Below, in pieces: positions 32,111 through 44,578 of a stretch of DNA of 64,000 bases; positions within the stretch are counted from its first letter, which is position 1; each line of letters begins with the position of its first letter. The DNA comes from Cricetomys ansorgei (taxonomy: Eukaryota > Chordata > Mammalia > Rodentia > Nesomyidae), in the NCBI GenBank assembly GCA_026225945.1, contig JAMJFZ010002575.1, positions 434,001 to 498,000 of the forward strand, written 5' to 3'. The position numbers and the translations under genes were made by a program. The notes beneath the pieces were generated by a model. That model was not told the origin of the DNA. It saw only the letters and a program-made list of their open reading frames with translations, and ran no database searches.

Positions 32111-35100
32111 AAAGAAATAAAACAAAAGAAAGGGAGAGCCGAGGGAAGAGTGTCTTAAGGCCAATGGGTGTTGAACCAAACAGCACTGAGTTGATGCATT
32201 TATAGTTAATGCATTTCTAGGGATTTTTGGAGACCTTGGCACAAGTGCCTGACAAGCAGTAGGCACCGCAAGAGTCTAAAGGGACCTGAGAGTCATCCTA
32301 GAAGCAGGGGAGGCCTGGGGTCCTGGAGGGTAGAGAATCGAGCTGTCTAGCATTCTCAGATCAGGATTTTCTGCTTGTGGGGTTAGTAGAAAAAATGTTT
32401 GGACCTTCCAAAGTCACAGAGATTGGGACTCAAGCTAGCTCTATTGTGACAATCTGTGAGACCTCAGGCATGCCACTTAATGAGACATTATTGAGTTGTG
32501 TAATGATTAAATACTTGTAAAGAGTTGGAACTCTGAGGATGTGGTGATATGGGCAAGAGGTTTAAAATTCACAGAGTGTCATAGCCTTGGAAATGCTGCC
32601 ATCAGCAGTGACAAAGGAAAGCAGCCTCCTCAGCTGGCCTCCTTGTCCCCTGACTGAAGCAGGCTGGGATCATGTGTTGCTTTAATTCACACCTCTGACC
32701 CTGACCACCACACCAGGACATCTGACCCTGTGATTCATACAATATTAAGAGTCTAACAAGAAGGAACACACATCGGTGTTACCAGGACCAATTTCATGCT
32801 AATTGGGAGGGAACAGAGGGAGGCCAGAAGGGGAGATGTCAGGCCCTGTAGGGGTGGACAGGCAGGAACTCTGGGACTCTGGTGGTGTTCCCATCCTACT
32901 TCACAAGGTCCACAGAAAGGAACCAAGCAGCCTCCCTGTCCATGGCTGGCAGATCTGTGGACAGAATGGAATCTTCCCTTGCTAACCATGGAGGATTAAT
33001 TCCAGGACACTTATAGATAGTAATATCTGTGGATGATCCAGTCTCCTTCCATAAAATGGCACAGTATTTATGTACAGCCTATATACCTTACACAGAACTG
33101 GGCACTGAGCACTATGGAAGCTCAGAGAAGGGGAATATGTGGTGACAATATTCTCCTGGGTTCTGAATATCATCTCTAGATTACTTACAATACCTCAGAC
33201 AAACATGTGGAAATAGTCATCATACCATATTATTTAGAGAAATAATGTTAAAAATCTGCATGTGCTTAGTACATTTTTTTCCAAATACTTCCAATCCATG
33301 CTTAGGTCAATCTGCAGGATGTAGGACCTGCAGGTATGTGAATTGACACACAGCAGAAGAATATGACAGCCTTTCAGTCTCCGTGTCCTGCAGAGTGTCA
33401 TTGAGGCTCCTTCTCTCATTTGTCACAGGTTAAATCCTCAGGGAGGCCTTTTCCAGCTCCCTGAGGCCAAGATAGTCAACAAGGCCTCTGAATTGATGAG
33501 CATTGTGTTCATCATACAGGGATGTAAGTATCAACCAGGATGCTGTGCGCTGCTCTTGGGCAGGGACCTTGGCTCATTAGATGTTATTTCACCAGTGCCC
33601 AGACCAATCCTGGGAATAGTGTTCATGTTCAATGATGGTGTGTGGGTATATGAGTCGACAGATGCAGAAGAACATGTGGATGTGTGGTTGGTTTTTGAGC
33701 AGAGCTGGGTCATCAGCTTACATGCTGCTTCCTGAGTGCTAGAAGTCGGAGACATCTGGAATTAGGAGCAGCTGAGGTGAAAGATATGGGGGAGGGTACC
33801 TCTGTTGACAGTAGGCTGTACCAAGGTCTCTTTGGGTCATAGGAGAAGGGTGGGTTGGCTTGGTTGGAGAGGCTGCCTACAGAGGTGGGGCCTCAACTAG
33901 GGGGAGGAAGCTTTGAAGAATAGCCATGCTACTCCAATAGAGGAGAGATGGACCTTCCAAGCAGGAGCCTTACACCAACTTAGTTAAGCCAGTCAGATGA
34001 GCATTTCTTCCTCTGTTAAGGCCCCAGAGAGGGAAGTCCCCCAGCCTACTATGGAAGGATGAAGCTTCCGGTCCCTAAGGAGGCCTTGCCGCTGGCACTC
34101 AAGGATGGGATGTCTCAAACACAGATTGACACGTTTCCATCTAACAGCATGAAGAATGATGAGTGTTGCCCAATCCTTGCTGATTCTTCTGCTCTGGGTA
34201 AGGATAGCAGATTCCTTAACAACCCTTCTACCAGGTCCCACCATCTCTCCTGCCTAGAGCAGCACCTCAGGAGGCACGGGGTGAGTAGAAACACTTAGCC
34301 CAGCTTTGGGAACAGGTGTGTGGGCCAGAACATTCCTGGCACCACAGCCGAATGCCAGGGGAGCAGTCCAGCTTGTACATGCCTCAGACCACATGATTCC
34401 TGAGGACAGAATCAAAATAGTCCTGGCTCCTGGACAGACCACGATTGGGTCAGCGCTACTTTTAGCACAACTGGAAGGCTCGCGGCCAAGGACAAGATGG
34501 AGTGAAATTAGATCTTGGGAGGTAAGCATTGTGCCCTGGAAGCTGCACTGTGATCACCAGCTGGAGGAACACCCCTGAAGGCAGAGAGGAAGGGCCCAAG
34601 CTGCAGCTCCCTGCAAGTGAATGATTCTTCCTTGAAAACAGTATAGATCTGACTAGAAAATTCCAGATCCTTCTCAGTACCCGCCTGAAGATTTCCACAT
34701 CTCGGCACAACTGCTGGTGATGGTGAAGAGCCATTGAGGACAGGGTAAAATCTGGCCTCACCTTGGCTGCTTGTTCTGTGCCTTTCGTCCCTAGCTTTCT
34801 CTGGTTAACATGGAAACAGAACAGGCATCCACTTTGGGGACTTGAGAGTGATGGGATGGGCGGACAGAACAAGTGTGTTTCCCTTACAGATGCATAAAGG
34901 TCGCCCAGACTTCTCCAGGTAACACTCAAGGCAAGGGACTTGAAGTATGTTTGTTAAGAAGGTTTTGTTTTTGTTTTTTGTTTTTTCTTTTTCTTTGGCT
35001 CCATGGGCTCAAAGGACACTGAAGTAGCTTTTAGTTTGAAGAGCGAGCTCTGGTCAGAGAAAACTAGTCCAGTACTGGTTTTTATATCTTGGACAACTTC

Positions 35101-35490
35101 TTTCATTAAAACCCACCCTGTGATGATCCTTTCACCTCTCTAGCCCATGTGGATCTCACAATATGGCTGACTGGGTCATAAAGGGGCCCGTTACATGGGG
35201 ATCATAAACCTGTGATATAAGTGAGCCCCTGCTACCTCTAGATTTGGTTTCAGACCCAATAGGGAACTCGGGCCTCCCTTTCCCCAAGCCCTGCTCTGGA
35301 GACTACCAAATCTATACTTCTTTCTCCCTTCTGACAACCATGGGGCAGGGCTTTGCTTTGGACTCTGTGGACATGCCACTGCTCAGGAGGGCCTGAGACC
35401 CAAAGGGAGGCAGTCAGTAGGGTCAGAGCTTTGAAATGACCATGACCCTGATGTCAGATGCACCCTGATTCCAGAGATGGCAGAGTAGAC
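32111..35490. other. Long repeat-poor part of the 14 kb Pknox2 intron
   Basis: No SINE is recognised over 3.4 kb, unlike most of the window. A stretch at about 33,500-33,640 resembles an L2 3' end (accttggctcattagatgtt). No exon was recognised. Confidence 0.4.

Positions 35491-35549
<59 letters not shown>
35491..35549. repeat. (CAAG)14 microsatellite
   Basis: Perfect CAAG units. Frames rich in Leu-Ala-Cys across it are artefacts. Confidence 0.95.
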
Positions 35550-35802
35550 AGAAGCAGGCCTTGCACAACCAGGACAAGCACAGCTAGCGATGGGTTCGTC
35601 CTGCTGCACTTGTTCCCGTTGAGAATGCCCATTCTTTCTTGTTTTCACTCCTACCCTCTCGAAAACACAGAGAGGCTCAGTGAGCTAAGCAGCACCGCAT
35701 CTCCTACTGCAATACAGCAAAAGCTCACATACCCATCTACCCCCAGATCAAAAGATCATTCCGTATGTAGTCTATCCTCAACCCAATGGCTCGGTTTTGC
35801 CT

Positions 35803-35955
35803 GTTTTGTTTGTTTATTCATTTTGGTTTCTTGAGACAGGGTCTCAAATAGCTCAGTATGGTCTCAAATTCACTGTATAACTGAGGATGACCTTGATCTT
35901 CTGATCTTCCTGCCTCTGCATCCTGGGTGCTGGGATTACAGCCATGTGTAACATT
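35803..35955 (-). repeat. B1-type SINE
   Basis: T-rich start, 'gagacagggtctcaaatagc' and 'gtgctgggattacagccatg'. Confidence 0.75.
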
Positions 35956-37929
35956 TTGTCTAGGTTTTGAACATTATTTAATGAAATCATTTGTTCACCC
36001 ACAGTTTTGAGCACCTGTAGTTATTTGTTTTTTTGCTGTGTAGTTTTCCCCAGGGAAAATGTCCTACACCTGTCTTGAGACTCTAAGCTATTCTTTCTCC
36101 CTCTGGTTTCTATTTCAACCCATTCATCACATTGTAATAAGACTAGTTCTTCTTTACTTGCTTCCATATTTGCTCCTGCTCATCTTAATCCCAGTCTCCT
36201 TCTTCCAGCTTCAAGTGCTTCCCAGAATTCCTCCCACTATAGGGGTGACTTGTTATTTGTCACGCCAAAGAGATGGATTGTCGATTTTTTTGTTTTTTTG
36301 AGAAAATGGGGCATATGTTTCTCTTTATCTCCTTCCCAATGCCTGGCCCACTGTAAGTGTTTGGTGCATACTTGTTGAATGAATTCATGTGGAGGTTTAG
36401 GGAGTATCTGCAGAAACAAAGGTAGGTAGGTGGTGATTCATTGATTCAGACCCTCAGGAATTGTTCCTGGGGGCAAATCACCCTAATGCTGCTCCTTGAT
36501 TGATTGTTGGATATTTGTGGAGCAGTTAGCAGTTAGGAGGGGGTACCTAAGAGTCTAATCAAGGTACCCCACTGCTCTAGAGGAGTAACAGAGGTCAGAA
36601 CATGGTTTCTACATAGTTTGGAACCTGGATGACCTACCTCTCAGTAGTTCCAGACCTTGGGCAATTTTCCTCTCCTGCAAAGTTATGAAATCATTCCACC
36701 AGCTTTAAGGCTGCTTACAGGGATGACATGAGTTCACAGAATTTGCAAGCTACTTTGAACAGTGTCTGTGTGTGTGTTTGTTAAAGAGACTAGAGAAGGT
36801 AAGAGAGCTCTTTGGCTCAGTGCATGTGCTCTAGCTCTGAAAAAGATGAAGGCTGTATGTCAGCAGCCAGCTGGAGTGCCCCATGCTCCCTGTGTAAGTG
36901 GCACCATGCTCCTCTCTCCTAAAAGGCTCCCTTTCCTGCATTCTTGAGGATTGCACTAGGCCCTACACATGTGTGTTTTCTCCTAGCCTATGTCTCAGGT
37001 TTCTTGGGAATGCTGTGAGGTTGTATATCTCTCATGAAACTTTTGGAGGGCATCTCTGAAAGTCACCAGTTTCCTGTGGAGCACCCTGGGCCTCTAATGC
37101 TCTGGCACTCTGCCATATTCCTTAGGGAGTCAGAAGGTAGCTTCTCTTTCAGTACAGTGAATAGAGGGTGGGAGAAAACAGCCTCGTGCCACAGCAGAAA
37201 CTCGAGGCCTAAGTTTCCTTGACATCAAGAGGCAGGTGTAGCCAAGAACACAGCCAGGCTGCTTTCTGCCTCCCATTCTGGCCATGCCAAGGTGCCATGT
37301 GGGTCATCAGACTCCATGGTCAGAGCAGAGATGAAAAGAATTCCATGATGAAAACATTTTGGAGGGAGGGTTTAGTCCCTTCTGTCAGCAACAGTGTCAC
37401 TGATGATCACTTGAGAGATGATTGGCATCCAAAACAGCCACCCACATCCCACCCAACCCCAAACCTAAGCCATCCTTAAAGTCTAGGTTAAATGACAGCT
37501 CCTTCCCACAAACCCTGCAAATAAACACCTCAAAACTGCCCAGAGTCCAAAGAGTCCTGGAGCCTAACCGCTCCCCCTGCAGCCTGAGAAAGTCCAGGTA
37601 TATAAGGCAGTGACACCTTACCCCAGCCATGGATTGGCAAGAGGCTCCTAACTGGTCTCTACTTGTAGGTAGATCAATGACTTTACTATTCTGAGAAGAC
37701 CGGGGCACTGGACTCTGCAGTGCACCATCACACGCCACTCAGGGTGCAGGGTGCTCTGATATTCAGTCAATCTTTCTGTTGATCTCTATCTGCTTTTCTG
37801 TGCTTTCAACCAGAGTCCTCTGAAGTTACACAGAAGTCTATGGGAACACTTCCCACATGTTGACAGTAGTTGCCCCTGTGAGATGTCCACAGCAGCTGGC
37901 TAACTTCGAACCCTTACAGTGTATAGAAT
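35956..37929. other. Intron sequence, mostly unassigned
   Basis: A short L2-like end lies near 36,330-36,390 (gtgcatacttgttgaatgaa). Otherwise nothing is recognised. Confidence 0.35.
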
Positions 37930-38095
37930 ATCCTGCTAGAGCGCTCATTATGTGCTGTCCAGGCTCCTAGAAGTTAGACTTGGTTCTCATTTTACTTATG
38001 AGGGGGAAAAAGATCTCAGAAGAGCACAACAACTGCCTCTAGTTATGCAAGTAGTAAGGGGAAGGTCAGTGGCAGGGTTCGTGTCCCCTGTCCCG
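37930..38095 (-). repeat. MIR-like remnant
   Basis: 'cattatgtgctgtccaggct ... ctcattttacttatgagggg' fits antisense MIR. Confidence 0.55.
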
Positions 38096-38169
38096 TGAAC
38101 CAGGGTATTCTATCTCTGCTGCTAGCCACTTTCGAGGAGCTGTGCCTTAGAACATTATCAATCATCTTA

Positions 38170-38275
38170 AACCTAGTAGGTATGATGGTTAGCTTTGTCA
38201 GCTTTACACAATCTAGAACCACTTGGGAAGAGAGTCTAAACTGAGGACTCACCTAGATTAGATCGGCCTGTGAGT

Positions 38276-38308
<33 letters not shown>

Positions 38309-38575
38309 TTGGGGAAGGCTTTCTCTTAATTGTCTTGATAGGGAAGATCCAGACAACTATGGACAGGAGAAAGCTAACAAGCAAGCAAGCGGCCTCATCC
38401 ATTTCTCTCTGCTTCTGACTGTGGATGTGAGGTGCCTAGCTGTTTAGAGTCCCTGCCTTGTTTGTCCACATGGTGATGAATTATAACCTGGAATCATAAG
38501 CCGATATAAACCCCTTTCTCCTCTAAGTCGCCTTTTTCCAGGACATTTGACCACAGCAACAAAAGCAAAATCAGA
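38170..38575 (+). mobile_element. Rodent LTR-like element with internal (GT)n
   Basis: Begins 'tgatggttagctttgtcagc', carries a GT run (38,274-38,310) and an LTR-type 'gccgatataaacccctttct' poly(A) region, and ends 'accacagcaaca'. The text resembles a common rodent LTR family. The name is not assigned and no internal genes follow. Confidence 0.55.
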
Positions 38576-39016
38576 ACAGCAATCACTGCTCCATCTGCTT
38601 CAGGAAGAGGAACTCAGAGCTAGGGAAGCTGACTGTGCTGTTGAAAACCACAGAGCAAGTGAGCATGGAGCCAAGTGGACTATTTCAGGTCTTCCTGCCT
38701 CCCGGGCTCAGTTCCTGATGCTCCACCACTGCTTTATTTGAACATGCTTCTTCTACATTGAATGTGTCAGGTATCTGTAGACTTTCTCATCCATTCCCCA
38801 GAGGACATGATCCTGTTGTTCACTTTCACAGACATCCCCCCTCTTTGGCCAGGCATATCTCTGAAAATGATGTCAAAGGACTTTGGGTAACCCAATACAA
38901 AATTCTGGACATGCTATTCTGTATCTGACCAGCACAGGCAGCCAGTGTCTCTCACCCTTACTGACTCCTGGATTCTTGACTCTTTGGAGTGTTTGCTTTG
39001 TGTACATATGTGCTTT

Positions 39017-39241
39017 GTTTGCTTTTGAGATAGGGTATCACATAGCCTAGGTTGGCTTTGAACTCACCAGTTGGTTGAAGGTGGCCTTGAATTCCTGTTT
39101 GTCCTGCCTCTACCTCCCTGGTATTTAGATTATAGGCATGGACTATCACACCTTGGCTCTTGGCTTTGAAAAAAAGTGTATTATTGTTATTGTTGTTGTT
39201 GTAGTTATTGTTATGTGTTGTGTGTGCGTGTGTATCTTTCT

Positions 39242-39278
<37 letters not shown>

Positions 39279-39437
39279 GTATTCGTATGAATGTGTATGT
39301 GTGTGAATGTGTAGCGGTCAGAGGACAACTTGTGGGAGTTGATTCTCTCATTCTACCCTGTGGGTTCTGGGATTGCCTAACTCAGGTTGACAGGCTTGGA
39401 GCAGGTACCTTACATGCTAAACCCTCTCACCAGCCCC
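39017..39437 (-). repeat. B1-type SINE and B3-family SINE with internal (TC)n
   Basis: Antisense B1 to 39,165. Antisense B3 body 'gtcagaggacaacttgtggg' to 39,437, with GTT and TC simple repeats at its A-tail side. Confidence 0.75.
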
Positions 39438-40014
39438 AAGTACCTCCTTTTTGAAGCCTTCTATTCACATCCCAAAACTTCTCACACACCCTAGTTTCTT
39501 GTGTAATACCACAGTCTGGATTCTGTATCTAAGACTTCCAGGCCCCTAAGATGTCAAGGTCAAATTCCCTGAATATGTCTTTGATTATATAAATAAAGCA
39601 TTACTCAGAGTATTAAAAGAGACAGAACCTAAGAAATTTAAAACAACTTCTAGCTCCTTCTCTGGAGCTCCATTCTGGTTTGACTTCTCAAGACACTGTG
39701 TTGAAGTATTCTCCAACAAGATGGACATTCTTCAGATGCAACTAATCTTAGCTGAATGGGAATAGAATAGAAAAGTTTCCTCTGAGCTAATTCATGCCAA
39801 ACTGTGAGTGACTGATAGCTTCATGACTTTTCCACAGGTACCTGCTTCTTACAGTGTAATTTAAAATGGACATTTGATCAGTGGAATTTCAGACAATAAG
39901 AACAAGAAGAGAAAGTAGCAGAAAACAAGAATGAATCAGGTTCTTATGATACTTCCTTGATTTTTCAAAGGCTAATAATTCTTTCCACAAATTCTCTAAA
40001 AATTTTGTCAAAAT

Positions 40015-40070
40015 TTTCTAAGTTATATATAAAGTTCTAAGTTACATATATATATAAATTCTAAGTTATT
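40015..40070. repeat. Three 'ttctaagtta' units in AT-rich DNA
   Basis: The decamer recurs three times with TATA-rich spacers. Confidence 0.55.
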
Positions 40071-40099
40071 ATAAAGACCTCCTGGTGACACTGGAAGCA

Positions 40100-40265
40100 T
40101 TTGGAACAGTAGTTGTGCCTGTGTCGACCCAAGAACTTCACACTTTTCATGTTCCATCCTCACCACAAACCACTCAAGTTGGATGTTGTATTCCCATTTT
40201 TCATCAGAGGAAACAGGCTTAGTGAGGTCAAAGAGCTCACTCCAGGTCCTCTAGCCACAAGTGTT
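40100..40265 (-). repeat. MIR-like remnant
   Basis: 'tcatcagaggaaacaggctt agtgaggtcaaagagctcac' is antisense MIR core. Confidence 0.6.
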
Positions 40266-40649
40266 GTGTCCTATTCAAGATATTGAAGCCTCTCCGTAGA
40301 ACAAATTCCCGTCTCTAGATCTGGGAGGGCAGGTGGGTCCTGCCAGTGAGCTGGTGACAAGAACCCATCTATGTAATTCCTTCAAGGCTTAGCACAGTCC
40401 CACAGGGAGGTGGCAGGGAATGCAAAAAATGTCCGTGGAGTGGTTGACAGCACCATCAAGGCACAGTGGCAACTGCCTGACTTTAACCTTCACCACCCTC
40501 CTTGCCCAGGAGCCCCCATACGAGGCATGAGCTACACCTGGAGATGTAGCCAGTTTCCCCCTAGCTCCCGAGTCCAGCAAATGCAGGGTACTAGGGATGT
40601 ACTGGGAAGATGACAAAGCCTATCAGAAATCCTGCTAGATCCACAAACA

Positions 40650-40975
40650 CTCAGAGTCTAATGATGGGAACATCCCGTGTCCCTCAACTGATGAAGGAAT
40701 AAACACGGTGATATTTGGACACACAGTGGAGTACTGTCAGCCCAAGACAGAATCACGGTGCTTATTGCAAGGAAGGACATTGACCACATGATGTTAATTA
40801 GACAAGTACTCCACCACTGAGCTATACCTCCAGCCTCAAGATGCTAATTAAAAGAAAGCAGTCACAAGGACCATCTTATGATCTGCTTGAGTGAGATTTC
40901 TGTAAGAGCTGATCCATAGAGACACACAGTAGAGTCCAGGTTGTTAGAGGCTGGAGGTGTTGGCTAATGGCTGTG
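40650..40975 (+). repeat. L1M 3'UTR fragment with an ID insertion
   Basis: 'gtccctcaactgatgaagga ataaacacggtgatatttgg' is typical L1M 3' sequence. An antisense ID piece (about 40,801-40,839) is flanked by gatgttaatta / gatgctaatta, a likely target duplication. Confidence 0.7.
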
Positions 40976-40979
40976 GGAT

Positions 40980-41192
40980 TTATTTTATTTTATTTTTATT
41001 TTTAAGACAGATTATTTCTAGCCCAGGCTGGTCTTGAACTTGTTGTGTAACTTAAACTTGTTTTGACCTAAAACTTCTGATCTTCTTGCCTCCACCTTCC
41101 AGGTGCTGGGATTACATGTATGACCCATGATGCCTGGTATACTCCATGCTTGCTAGGCAAGCACTCTACCGACTGAGCCACACACCCCTACC
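40980..41192 (-). repeat. B4 composite SINE
   Basis: Antisense B1-like body (tagcccaggctggtcttgaa) joined to an antisense ID part (caagcactctaccgactgag). Confidence 0.75.
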
Positions 41193-41627
41193 CTGGAATC
41201 ATATATTTTGAAGGGTAAATTTTATGGTACGTGATGTTTCCATTCAAAAAGTCATACAAAGGAGGCCCCTGGTGCCTCTTTTGTCCTCTTTTTTTTTTTT
41301 TTTTTGTAACCACAGCAGGGTTCATAAGAGGACCTGGAGCAAGGCCCTGAGCTCTGGGGTGGGGGTGGGAGTGAATGGAGTACAGCTGGGCCCTGGCTGC
41401 AAGCCACACCAGCCTGATGGGCTGGGAAGGGCGTGCGTAAAGCAGTTTCACTGTGAGGTCCAAAACCTGAGGCTGGATGCATAAAAATCCCACAGCTCTC
41501 TCACGACAGGTCTCTGGCTGAGAAGCTAGGGGCTCAGCTTTGCTTTGCCTAGATTTTGGCATGAACATTGCATATACGCTTCCTGAGGTCAATGTGTAGG
41601 CAGGAGAGCTGAAGGAGTGGGAGAATA

Positions 41628-41805
41628 GAACCTGGAGTCACACCCTTGTGGGTTCAGTCCCTGAGTGGCCTTGTCTGTGTGATCTCGTGCAGCCTGAACC
41701 TTCTCTGAGTCTCAGTTTTGTCACTGGTAATACAGGACAGTAGGACCTACCTCCTGGGGTGCTTGTGGGGGTTACATGAGATGATGTACTAAAGCGCTGA
41801 GCATA
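41628..41805 (+). repeat. MIR
   Basis: Sense MIR: 'gtcacacccttgtgggttca', 'gtgtgatctcgtgcagcctg', 'ctgagtctcagttttgtcac' and 'ggggttacatgagatgatgt'. Confidence 0.75.
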
Positions 41806-41964
41806 GACCTGCTGCTGGGGGGGAATGGTGGGTCCTGCTGGAGCTTGGGCTCTTCTTCAAGACCTCCTGGCACACAGAGGATCATCAAGTTTAGAGGTGG
41901 AAATGGGTAGAATTGCTGATGGGTCAGGGTGATGGGTATTGGGAGTAACGGGGATGTTGTTACA

Positions 41965-42275
41965 GCTGAGGAGGAGGAGGAGGAGGAGGGAGGAGGAGGT
42001 GAAGGAGGAGGAGGAGGGAGGAGGAGGTGAAGGAGGAGAAGGAGGTGGTGAAGGAGGAGGAGGGAGGAAGAGGTGAAGGAGGAGGAGGGAGGAGGAGGTG
42101 AAGGAGGAGTAGGGAGGAGGAGGTGAAGGAGGAGGAGGGAGGAAGAGGGAGGGAGGAGGAGGAGGTGAAGGAGGAGGAGGAGGGGGAGGAGGAAGAGGTG
42201 GAAGAGGTGGAAGAGGAGGGAGGAGGAGGGAGGAGGAGGGAGGAGGTGGAGGAGGTGGAGGAGGAGGAAGAACTT
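41965..42275. repeat. GGA/GGTGAA minisatellite, polypurine tract
   Basis: About 310 bases almost purely purine on the + strand, built of GGA runs punctuated by 'ggtgaagga' units at a 15-30 base rhythm. It lies in the 14 kb Pknox2 intron, so the nascent RNA is polypyrimidine. Long frames on both strands here are low-complexity artefacts. Confidence 0.95.
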
Positions 42276-43414
42276 TCCCTCTCCATGGGGAGGACCCTCT
42301 GCCAGGGCTTCCTTCATGGCCTGGGTTACTGTGGTCCTATTGCTTCCAGCTGGAGTTTAGCCTCTTTCAGCCAGAATGAAATAGCAAGGAAATGTCACCA
42401 CATTCCTCAGGGACTGAAAGCCAGCAGCTAAGGGTGACAGTGTCCCCATCTCATACCAGCCTTGTAGCTAAGAAGGCTCTGGGAGTTAACCTCCTACCTC
42501 AGGTGCTTTCTATCAGGCTCAACACATCTTTGCAACTGCTCATGCCACAGAACAGTACAAACAAGAGGGCTGTGACACAGGACAAAAGCAAGAGGAAAAT
42601 ACTAGCTTCTGCCTGATAGGGTGGCAACAGGAAAAGCTAGTGTTTATAGAAGTGCTCAGAATCACTATTTAGCCAAGGTGGTAGATTATGGAATGCTCTG
42701 TGCATCTCTCACAAACCATCTACTGGCTTCCAATCTAGGCTGGGGATGAATAGAATACTTTGTAGAAGTTTCACCAGCCAAATTTACTGCTTATCAGAAA
42801 GTCAACTGTGCTTGTATCCAGACTGGTGCATGCCAGTTACACATGATACTGTGACTCTGTGACTTAATGAATGAAATACAGTGTGTGTGGGGGGGGGAGT
42901 TATTTTTGCTAAGAAAATGAGGTAGAAAGCTTTGGAAAATTTGAGACTCAAATTTGCTTTAAAATGCCTTCTACCTCAGATTGGGTGGGACACACATAAA
43001 AGTCTGGAATAAAGGTCTAGAAAAGATCCTGTATCCAGATTAGATTCCCCGTGTCCTTATTCCATTTGACGTGAGGTCCGGATTCAAAGATGTTTTATTA
43101 TAAGAAAGGTTTATGCAAGTCAAATGATAAAGTTTAGTCAGAAAAAAGATGTTATCTCTCTACCAAAAGATTAGCAAATGAATACATGTATATCTTTTAA
43201 ATTAACATAAAGCTTGTCTTTTTGGTGGCTGTTTCTTTTCTGGGCTAGCCTTTAACCAACCCATAAACTAGTTATGCTAAGTTAGCTGGAGACAGAACAT
43301 TTACGGTACCGGGATGTCTGTCTGTCCTTCACACCTTCTCTCTCCTACAGCCGGAAAGCTAGTAACCGCCCAGTTTAGTGGAACCACAAGTGGGATTTCC
43401 CAAGAAGTAGGGGT
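42276..43414. other. Intron sequence without recognised features
   Basis: Apart from a short G run near 42,890, nothing is recognised. Confidence 0.35.
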
Positions 43415-43888
43415 GGGGAGATGGATCAGTGGGCAAAGTGGATGAGGACCTGAATCTGGATCCCTAGCACCCATGGAAAATCTGGGTGGATTAGGATATC
43501 TGTAACTCCAGCTCTGAGTGTGTGATTTCAGACAGGGACTCACTATGCAGTCCCTGGCCTGGGACTTGTTACTTAGACCAGGATGGCTTTGAATGCACAG
43601 AACTCTTCCTGCCTCTACCCCTTGAATACTGAGATTAATGGTGTGTACAACCACACCTGGCTTATAACCCCAACACTGTGTGGTTAGAGATAGGGTGACC
43701 CTCGGGATTCCCCAGCCAGCTAGTCTAGCTGAAACAGCAAGCTGCAGTTGGTGAGAGACTCTGTCTCAAAAACTAAGGTGAAGAGTAATAGAGGAAGGCA
43801 CTGGACATTGACCTCTGGCCTTTATATGCATGCACTAGGAAGTGCACCCCACCCCTGTGCAACCAACACACACACACACACACACACA
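43415..43888 (+). repeat. B2-related SINE split by an antisense B1, with (CA)n tail
   Basis: Left part 'ggggagatggatcagtgggc' and right part 'gtgagagactctgtctcaaa ... cattgacctctggcc' belong to one tRNA-derived SINE. A B1 lies in reverse at about 43,530-43,665. The same composite family occurs at 63.2-63.7 kb. Confidence 0.65.
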
Positions 43889-44261
43889 TTCTCTCTCACC
43901 TACATACCCACACACATTTTAATAAAGCAGACAAAATTCTGTAGAACCCAGATTTTCCCAAATAGTTCATCATGAAATGACTTTTTAGAAGACCTACTAA
44001 GTTACGAGAAGGTCCCATACACTGCAAATCAGGGTTCCAAGTTCACAGAATGACGCACAGTCCCCATTCTTGGGAGATGTGCCACAGCTGGAGAGACTGC
44101 ACATACACAGATATACCCGCACCCACAGCAAGCACTGCAGGCAGGTTTACTCACAGTGTCAGGTAATGGCAAAATCAGCAGGAACATTAAATCAAAATAA
44201 CACAGCAGCTATTTAACCTCTAGACTTCACTAATACTGGGGCTCAGCCTTAAAAACTTGTT

Positions 44262-44578
44262 CTAATCTCAGTGTAGTGGCACACAGCTGTAATTCTAACA
44301 TTTGGGAGACTGTAGCAGGTGGATTATGAGCTTGAGGCCAGCCAGGGCCTCATAGAAAGGCCTTGTCTCACAAACAAAGCCAACAAAACCAAACTGTGTT
44401 ATACAACTACACTCTTAGTTCATTGCAGTAGAAAGTTCAAAGGGGAAGAATTTTGTTGCTGTTGTTGTTGGTTTTGGCAGGGTCTTGCTATATAGCCCAG
44501 GCTAGCCTTGAATTCATGTTCTTTCTGCCTCAGCCTACCAAGTACTAGGATGTGTACCACCACCACCATGTCCAGGGA
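44262..44578. repeat. B1 SINEs in opposite orientation
   Basis: Sense copy 44,262-44,395 and antisense copy 44,450-44,578, with about 55 bases between them. They could pair as an inverted repeat in RNA. Confidence 0.75.

Noticed and set aside
41772..42431. Long Ser/Pro/Leu-rich and Glu-rich frames
   Set aside because: Translation of the GGA minisatellite. Low-complexity, with no family resemblance.
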